A DNA stretch of 9,939 bases, taken from the NCBI GenBank assembly GCA_964523575.1, contig CAZGAV010000103.1, forward strand, positions 1 to 9,939, given 5' to 3'. The position numbers and the translations under genes were made by a program. Positions 6,547 to 9,939 of this stretch are shown one piece after another. How positions within the stretch are numbered: position 1 is the stretch's first letter; each line of letters starts with the position of its first letter. The notes beneath the pieces are model-generated. The model saw only the letters and a list, made by a program, of their open reading frames with translations. It made no database searches and had not been told where the DNA came from. Origin of the DNA: DAOUTW01 sp964523575. Its GTDB lineage: Bacteria; Zixibacteria; MSB-5A5; GN15; JAAZOE01.

Positions 6547-7323
6547 CTACCGCACCTCTCCGTCCCGGCCGGCATAATAGACTTTCGGCTTGGTATTCAA
6601 CCAGGATTTCAGGACGTTGACATCGTTGAACCGCAAGAACCGGTACAAGGGACTGCTCCGTTTACCGGCTTCGCCGAAAACGCGGGCCTGAGTCGGGCAG
6701 ACCTCGACGCAGGCCGGCAGCATCCCTTTGCGGATGCGATGGTAGCAGAAGGTGCATTTATCGGCCACTTTTTTCTCGGGATGAAGATACCGGGCGCCAT
6801 AGGGGCAGGCCTGGATGCAATATCGGCACCCCACGCAATAGTCCTGATCCACCAGTACCACACCATCGGGACTGGTGTAGGTGGCGCCGACCGGGCATAC
6901 CTGGACGCAGGGCGCATTGGCGCAATGATTGCAAAGTTTGGGAACAAAAAACGACCGCAAAACATCGGCGTTTTCTTTCTCCTCGGGAAAACCGTCGATG
7001 CCGCCGTTGGGGCTGTCCACGATGGCGTCGCCCTCGGCCGGGATAACATACCGTTCGACCCAGGTTCTGAAAAAGACCGGCTCGCGGGGAACATTGTTTT
7101 CCTTTTTGCAGGCGTCGGCGCATCGGCCGCACCCGATACATTTATGAATATCGACCCCCATGGCATAATTATGCTCGAACGGATCGTAAGCTTCGCCCTC
7201 TTCCTGAGCGCGAAGCAAACCCTCGACACCCGGCACCGCCAGAAATATCAGACCGCCCGGCACCGCCCGGGATATGACCTTGAGAAAATCTCTTCGCGGG
7301 AATCTACTTTTATCCTTATCCAT
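6547..7323 (-). CDS. Tat-exported ferredoxin-like subunit with four [4Fe-4S] clusters (NrfC/DsrO/HybA type)
   Basis: The 258-residue product begins with a textbook Tat signal (PRRDFLK at 9-15, then a hydrophobic stretch to about 33), so it is folded in the cytoplasm and exported. Sixteen Cys form four cluster groups: 62/65/68/72, 131/134/139/143, 163/166/169/173 and 190/193/205/209. The last has the long CxxC-x11-C-x3-C spacing usual in this family. It should carry electrons between the octahaem cytochrome and the NrfD membrane subunit. ATG 7323 overlaps the cytochrome stop by one base (TAATG) and has GGAGG 10 bases ahead. A longer frame from 7449 would add 42 residues of Arg-rich shadow sequence inside the upstream gene and hide the Tat signal, so it is rejected. 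Confidence 0.96.
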   Translation of the reverse strand: MDKDKSRFPRRDFLKVISRAVPGGLIFLAVPGVEGLLRAQEEGEAYDPFEHNYAMGVDIHKCIGCGRCADACKKENNVPREPVFFRTWVERYVIPAEGDAIVDSPNGGIDGFPEEKENADVLRSFFVPKLCNHCANAPCVQVCPVGATYTSPDGVVLVDQDYCVGCRYCIQACPYGARYLHPEKKVADKCTFCYHRIRKGMLPACVEVCPTQARVFGEAGKRSSPLYRFLRFNDVNVLKSWLNTKPKVYYAGRDGEVR

Positions 7324-8087
7324 TAATAGGCCTCCGGAGAATGCGGGTAATGGCAATCCCAGCACAGGTAACGCCCGCCGTGCGTTTCCATGGCGACTCG
7401 GGGAATCGTCTTCGGGCTGTCGGCGTCTTCGGCGTGACAGGTTCCGCAAAGGGCCCTGTCGGTCGGCTTTTGAGCTATTATCGTCAGGGGGTTGACCCAG
7501 TGATCCTGCGGCACCTTATGACAGGTGGTACAGTTCAGAGAGGCATGATGCGAAACCGCTTTCTGGTTAGATATGTTGCGATGACAGGCGGAACATTCGC
7601 CGGGAGCATGCGGCAGGGTTGGGTCGTGGGGATTATGACAGGTGATACAGGCCTGACCGGTATTATGCATGGCCGGGATAATTTGAGGAAATCCCGTGGG
7701 GCGGGCCGGATCGTAGCCGTGGCAGAGAGGGCATAAACCCCGCTGGCGCGGCGCCTCGAGAGGAAACGCGGACGGGTCCTCGACATGTTTCCCCCCCGGG
7801 CCGTGACAAACCTCGCAGGCCACACCCCTGTGATTCGAATGCGATTTGAGGGCCAGAATATCGTCGTGGCAATCGCCGCAAACCGTATACCCGGCATAGA
7901 CAGTCGGCCGGGCCATATTATCCTCAATCGAGGCGGCGCGGTAATGGCCGTATTCGCCGAAAGTCGGCGGCACCAGAAAATGGCGCACCACGACCAGGGC
8001 CGCAATGCCGATAACGAAGAGGATACTCAGGGGGATGAGCTGTTGAGGAAATTTAAAATCTCTAGTCGAACGATTTTTTGATTGCAT
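7323..8087 (-). CDS. Octahaem cytochrome c with N-terminal membrane anchor
   Basis: The 254-residue protein has a short basic cytoplasmic start, one uncleaved transmembrane helix (about 17-37), and a periplasmic domain with eight CxxCH sites starting at residues 70, 91, 119, 147, 165, 186, 214 and 242. Many extra His are present (for example HSNH 83-86, SHH 179-181), enough for bis-His coordination of several haems. It is first in a tight unit with the four-cluster FeS protein (1-base overlap) and NrfD, which argues for a three-subunit quinone:cytochrome oxidoreductase in which this subunit is the periplasmic electron entry or exit. The combination resembles Geobacter CbcS-type subunits in layout, but I do not claim orthology. 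The SD is weak (AGAG, six to nine bases from ATG). A sigma-70-like promoter lies just upstream. Confidence 0.95.
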   Translation of the reverse strand: MQSKNRSTRDFKFPQQLIPLSILFVIGIAALVVVRHFLVPPTFGEYGHYRAASIEDNMARPTVYAGYTVCGDCHDDILALKSHSNHRGVACEVCHGPGGKHVEDPSAFPLEAPRQRGLCPLCHGYDPARPTGFPQIIPAMHNTGQACITCHNPHDPTLPHAPGECSACHRNISNQKAVSHHASLNCTTCHKVPQDHWVNPLTIIAQKPTDRALCGTCHAEDADSPKTIPRVAMETHGGRYLCWDCHYPHSPEAY

Positions 8088-8118
8088 TTTTCTCTAAATA
8101 TCTTATTATTTAAATAAA

Positions 8119-8146
8119 TGTATACAAAAAATGTCTCCGAAGTCAA
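8119..8146 (-). promoter_or_regulatory. Sigma-70-type promoter for the octahaem-FeS-NrfD unit
   Basis: On the minus strand, TTGACT (8146-8141) and TATACA (8124-8119) are separated by 16 bases. Each hexamer matches its consensus at most positions. Transcription would start near 8112, leaving a leader of about 25 bases. The surrounding 8088-8250 is very AT-rich, as expected between two divergent genes. Confidence 0.6.
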
Positions 8147-8264
8147 TATATTTATGCTGTCTCGATAAAGTTTTTTTAAGGCTGTAAGAATTACGCAACA
8201 CCCGACGGTTTTTGATACTTTTTTATAAATACGAAGCCTTAATATTTTTTACAGGTGGGTGGTC

Positions 8265-8393
8265 ATGATCTCCGAATTTTACGTTTTTCTGGCCGTTATT
8301 GCCGTCGCGGTCGTACTCATGGCCGTGGCCGTTGTCGCCATTTTCGTGGAAATACGAAAAAGCCGCCAGGGCGCCGGCGAACCGACCGAATAG
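8265..8393 (+). CDS. Small single-pass membrane protein, 42 residues
   Basis: ATG 8265 opens a 43-codon frame ending in TAG 8391-8393, preceded by a purine-rich SD-like AGGTGGGTGG (8253-8262). The product begins MISEFYVF, has one continuous hydrophobic helix of about 25 residues (5-28, mainly Val, Ala, Leu and Ile), then a basic stop-transfer EIRKSRQ and a short hydrophilic tail. The positive-inside rule suggests the C-terminus is cytoplasmic. Codon use (GCC, GTC, CTG, GGC) matches the neighbouring genes. It is divergent from the octahaem operon and could be a small accessory subunit of a respiratory complex, or unrelated. No family is recognised. Confidence 0.62.
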   Translation: MISEFYVFLAVIAVAVVLMAVAVVAIFVEIRKSRQGAGEPTE

Positions 8394-8604
8394 AAATATT
8401 CGAACGGTTCAATTTAAGAAACAACGTCGCGCCGGTCACCTTGGATATTTCCCGTCCCGCTTCGCCGGCCGTCTTTAGCGGAATACCTGCCGGGGTCCCT
8501 CCGACAACCCGCAGGTCACGACGCTCATAATCAACGCCCTTTAATCAACTCGACCGCCGCATTCACCGGCCGCTTTTTGGTTGGCGGGGCCGGACTTTTT
8601 GGTG
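8394..8604 (+). other. Intergenic stretch with a long imperfect hairpin (8485-8516)
   Basis: Nothing codes convincingly between the small membrane protein and the sigma factor. ACCTGC plus GGG (8485-8490, 8492-8494) pairs with CCC plus GCAGGT (8508-8516), leaving one bulged C and a 13-base loop. No U-run follows, so terminator function is uncertain. A short GCCGG/CCGGC pair also flanks 8431-8470. Confidence 0.35.
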
Positions 8605-8610
8605 TATAAT
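8581..8610 (+). promoter_or_regulatory. Promoter of the sigma factor gene; probable leaderless transcript
   Basis: A perfect TATAAT lies at 8605-8610, with TTGGCG 18 bases upstream (8581-8586). Transcription is expected at about 8617, and the ATG is at 8618. No SD exists between the -10 box and the ATG. Confidence 0.55.
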
Positions 8611-8617
8611 CCCCGTG

Positions 8618-9256
8618 ATGAAAAAAATTGTGAATCCAAAAGTCAAAAACGGTATCGAAACTGACGAAAAGGAATTGGTCCGGCTGGCCCAGTCCGGAGA
8701 TTTTCGGGCTTTCAATCGGCTGATCGAAAGTTACCGGCCCAAAATTTTCGGCCTGGCCCTGAAACTGGCCAAAAACCGCGAAGATGCGGAAGATATTTTT
8801 CAGGAGACGTTCTTGAAAGCCATCGACAATATAAAGAAGTTCCGCGCCGAGTCGGCCTTCGGCACCTGGCTCTATTCCATCTGCATCAACGCCGTACGGG
8901 CTAAATACGGCCGCGAGAACAAAGGCGAACTGCTCAATATCGAGGAATACCTTCCCTCCGGACACGACCAGTCCGAAACCGCCGCGCCGCAACTATACGA
9001 CTGGAACGACCCCTTATCGCAGATGACCGACGCCGAGATTAAAAAGAAACTGGATATCGCCATAAATGAACTGCCGTTGAAATATCGCATTCCGTTTCTG
9101 CTGAGGTACACGCAGGATATGTCGGTGCAGGAAGTGGCCGATGCCCTGCATATCAAGCTGGCCAATGCCAAATCCCGTATCCTGCGGGCCCGGCTGGCCC
9201 TGCGGCAGAGTCTGGGAGAATATTTTTCCGAGGATGGTCAAAATGGGACGATGTGA
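8618..9256 (+). CDS. ECF (extracytoplasmic function) sigma factor, RpoE-like
   Basis: The 212-residue protein has sigma region 2 at about 30-97 (AFNRLIESYRPKIFGLAL, then the core-binding AEDIFQETFLKA and the -10 recognition segment through FGTWLYSICINAVRAK). An acidic, poorly conserved linker follows at about 105-140. Region 4 covers about 141-196 with a helix-turn-helix (MSVQEVADALHIKLANAKSRILRAR). It lacks regions 1 and 3, as ECF sigmas do. The preferred start is ATG 8618. GTG 8615 would add one residue, and neither has an SD. Its last 14 bases overlap the anti-sigma gene, so the pair is translationally coupled and forms a stress- or redox-signalling switch. The regulon is unknown. No copy of a typical ECF target promoter is obvious in the window. 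Confidence 0.95.
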   Translation: MKKIVNPKVKNGIETDEKELVRLAQSGDFRAFNRLIESYRPKIFGLALKLAKNREDAEDIFQETFLKAIDNIKKFRAESAFGTWLYSICINAVRAKYGRENKGELLNIEEYLPSGHDQSETAAPQLYDWNDPLSQMTDAEIKKKLDIAINELPLKYRIPFLLRYTQDMSVQEVADALHIKLANAKSRILRARLALRQSLGEYFSEDGQNGTM

Positions 9257-9491
9257 CGAATTGATTACCAATCTATCCGATTATATCGACGGTGAGTTGG
9301 AACCGGAACTGTGCGACCAACTGGAACAGCATCTGGCCGGCTGTAATAATTGCCGTCTGATGGTGGACAACATGAAAATGACCGTCAAGCTGTGCCGGGA
9401 CGGTATCTGTGAGGACCTCCCTCCGGCCCTTCAGGAAAAGCTTGATAACCAGCTGGCCGAACGCTGGAAAAAGCGGTTCGGCCATTTGTGA
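9243..9491 (+). CDS. Zinc-finger anti-sigma factor (zf-HC2/ZAS type), soluble
   Basis: The 82-residue product contains C4-x25-H30-x3-C34-x2-C37, the ZAS zinc-binding signature of anti-sigma factors such as RsrA and ChrR. Two more Cys, 51 and 56, could take part in thiol chemistry. No transmembrane helix or periplasmic domain follows, so it would sense a cytoplasmic signal, or its truncated C-terminal part (about 57-82, charged helix) may contact another protein. ATG 9243 is chosen because GAGG (9230-9233) sits nine bases upstream; ATG 9234 would add three residues. The gene overlaps the sigma gene by 14 bases. It should hold the sigma factor inactive until the finger is disturbed. Confidence 0.88.
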   Translation: MGRCDELITNLSDYIDGELEPELCDQLEQHLAGCNNCRLMVDNMKMTVKLCRDGICEDLPPALQEKLDNQLAERWKKRFGHL

Positions 9492-9671
9492 TCGATTGTC
9501 ATTAATTTTCGGGGCTTACTGGCAACACTCCCCCACCGGCGACGGCCGCCTTTATCTAAATATATATTCTATCAGATCAATAGCATCGCCCGACATAATT
9601 TCTATTTTAGTAAGCAGCAGATGTGAATGCTGAGCCTGCAAAGCACCCCGTCTGCCTTCATTCCTTCTTCC

Positions 9672-9761
9672 GTCATTCCCGCGAAAGCGGGAATCCAGAT
9701 TCGTGGCTGACGCACGGGCATGCTGATTTTGTGGCGTTTTATCCCACAGTAGAGCTGTGGG
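9672..9761. repeat. Dispersed palindromic repeat with two hairpins (REP/dRS3-like)
   Basis: ATTCCCGC-GAAA-GCGGGAAT (9675-9694) is a perfect 8-bp inverted repeat with a GAAA loop. It lies within the phrase GTCATTCCCGCGAAAGCGGG, which recurs in many bacterial genomes and resembles neisserial dRS3. A second perfect hairpin, CCCACAG-TAGAG-CTGTGGG (9743-9761), lies 48 bases later. Together they look like a BIME- or MITE-type element, unlike the surrounding AT-rich DNA. Confidence 0.75.
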
Positions 9762-9801
9762 GCGCCCGGCACAAAAAAATACAGAAAATCGCATATTACT
9801 A

Positions 9802-9830
9802 TTGCCACGAGTATATTAATCAGTTATAAA
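9802..9830 (+). promoter_or_regulatory. Sigma-70-type promoter of the right-edge gene
   Basis: TTGCCA (9802-9807) and TATAAA (9825-9830), each five of six consensus bases, are 17 bases apart. Transcription would start near 9837, giving a 28-base leader that contains the SD GGGGG (9854-9858). Confidence 0.6.
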
Positions 9831-9864
9831 TTAGTAACAATAGGCATTACTACGGGGGTATTTC

Positions 9865-9939
9865 ATGCGAAGAGTATTTTTCAAGGCCGCGGTTGCGGTA
9901 TGTTTGCTGGTTTTGGGACTGGGTATCTATCTGGCCGGG
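9865..9939 (+). CDS. N-terminus of an exported or membrane protein, cut by the right window edge
   Basis: ATG 9865, six bases after GGGGG, opens a frame that continues to the window end (25 codons). The sequence MRRVFFKAAVAV followed by CLLVLGLGIYLAG is a basic start with a long hydrophobic core, a signal peptide or signal anchor. Nothing of the mature domain is visible, so no function can be given. It has its own promoter and lies downstream of the sigma/anti-sigma pair, with the dispersed repeat between. Confidence 0.75.
   Translation, partial: MRRVFFKAAVAVCLLVLGLGIYLAG

Larger units (their letters stand above)
9492..9864. other. 373-base intergenic region with dispersed repeat and promoter
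   Basis: No gene is supported here. Its contents are an AT-rich stretch after the anti-sigma stop, the double-hairpin repeat (9672-9761) and the promoter for the next gene (9802-9830). Short frames on both strands cross the repeat; their peptide WIPAFAGMT is the usual conceptual translation of this repeat type and not a protein signal. Confidence 0.6.

Noticed and set aside
7324..7449. 42-residue N-terminal extension of the four-cluster FeS protein
   Set aside because: It lies inside the octahaem gene, is Arg-rich shadow sequence, and would bury the Tat signal that follows ATG 7323.
2324..8087. A complete Nrf nitrite reductase operon
   Set aside because: NrfC- and NrfD-like subunits are present, but no NrfA: no CxxCK haem site or pentahaem reductase is seen.
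9533..9556. Intrinsic terminator after the anti-sigma gene
   Set aside because: Only a 4-bp CGGC/GCCG stem followed by a broken T stretch; too weak to call.
9607..9837. TTAGTAA direct repeats (9607-9613 and 9831-9837) as a target-site duplication around the dispersed repeat
   Set aside because: Seven AT-rich bases can match by chance, the enclosed ends share no inverted repeat, and the right copy lies at the promoter of the next gene.
1..9939. CRISPR array, tRNA or rRNA genes
   Set aside because: No regularly spaced direct repeats, cloverleaf-like sequence or rRNA signature was seen on reading either strand.

Overview
The window looks like part of a chromosome from a Gram-negative, anaerobic or facultatively anaerobic bacterium that respires with multihaem c-type cytochromes. 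The signs are three periplasmic or membrane-anchored cytochromes with 8, 9 and at least 8 CxxCH sites, a b6-type cytochrome b, Tat-exported iron-sulfur proteins and an apparent outer-membrane beta-barrel fragment. Similar gene sets occur in Geobacter and its relatives and in metal- or nitrogen-respiring candidate phyla such as Zixibacteria. The sequence alone does not fix the taxon.

Layout. Nearly everything from 1 to 8087 is on the minus strand, so it reads right to left. The first unit (8087 to 5314) has a sigma-70-like promoter at 8119-8146. It encodes an octahaem cytochrome with an N-terminal membrane anchor, a Tat-exported protein with four [4Fe-4S] clusters, and an NrfD/PsrC-type quinone-interacting membrane protein. 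These genes are packed with 1-base overlaps or 3-base gaps. After a stem-loop comes an FNR-type box with a well-placed -10 element (5218-5258). It fronts a second unit (5175 to 2324): a Rieske protein, a fused cytochrome b6/subunit IV, and a nonaheme cytochrome c in the place where cytochrome c1 or f would normally be. Further left are a TetR-family regulator (2048 to 1449), a short C-terminal-looking beta-barrel fragment (1452 to 1165), a 433-base intergenic region, and the first 243 codons of a third multihaem cytochrome that runs off the left edge.

How the genes may work together (inference). The NrfD module and the Rieske/b6 module are two quinone-reactive complexes, each with its own multihaem cytochrome as periplasmic electron partner. 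Together with the left-edge cytochrome they could form a chain from the (mena)quinone pool to a periplasmic, outer-membrane or extracellular acceptor. No catalytic terminal reductase lies in the window. Three putative CRP/FNR-family sites (one TTGAC-N4-ATCAA, two identical GTGA-N6-TCAC) suggest control by redox or nutrient state.

The right part is on the plus strand. It has an unannotated-size 42-residue single-pass membrane protein (8265-8393), an ECF sigma factor whose -10 box lies so close to the ATG that its mRNA is probably leaderless, an overlapping soluble zinc-finger anti-sigma gene, a dispersed double-hairpin repeat (9672-9761), and the first 25 codons of an exported protein with its own promoter.
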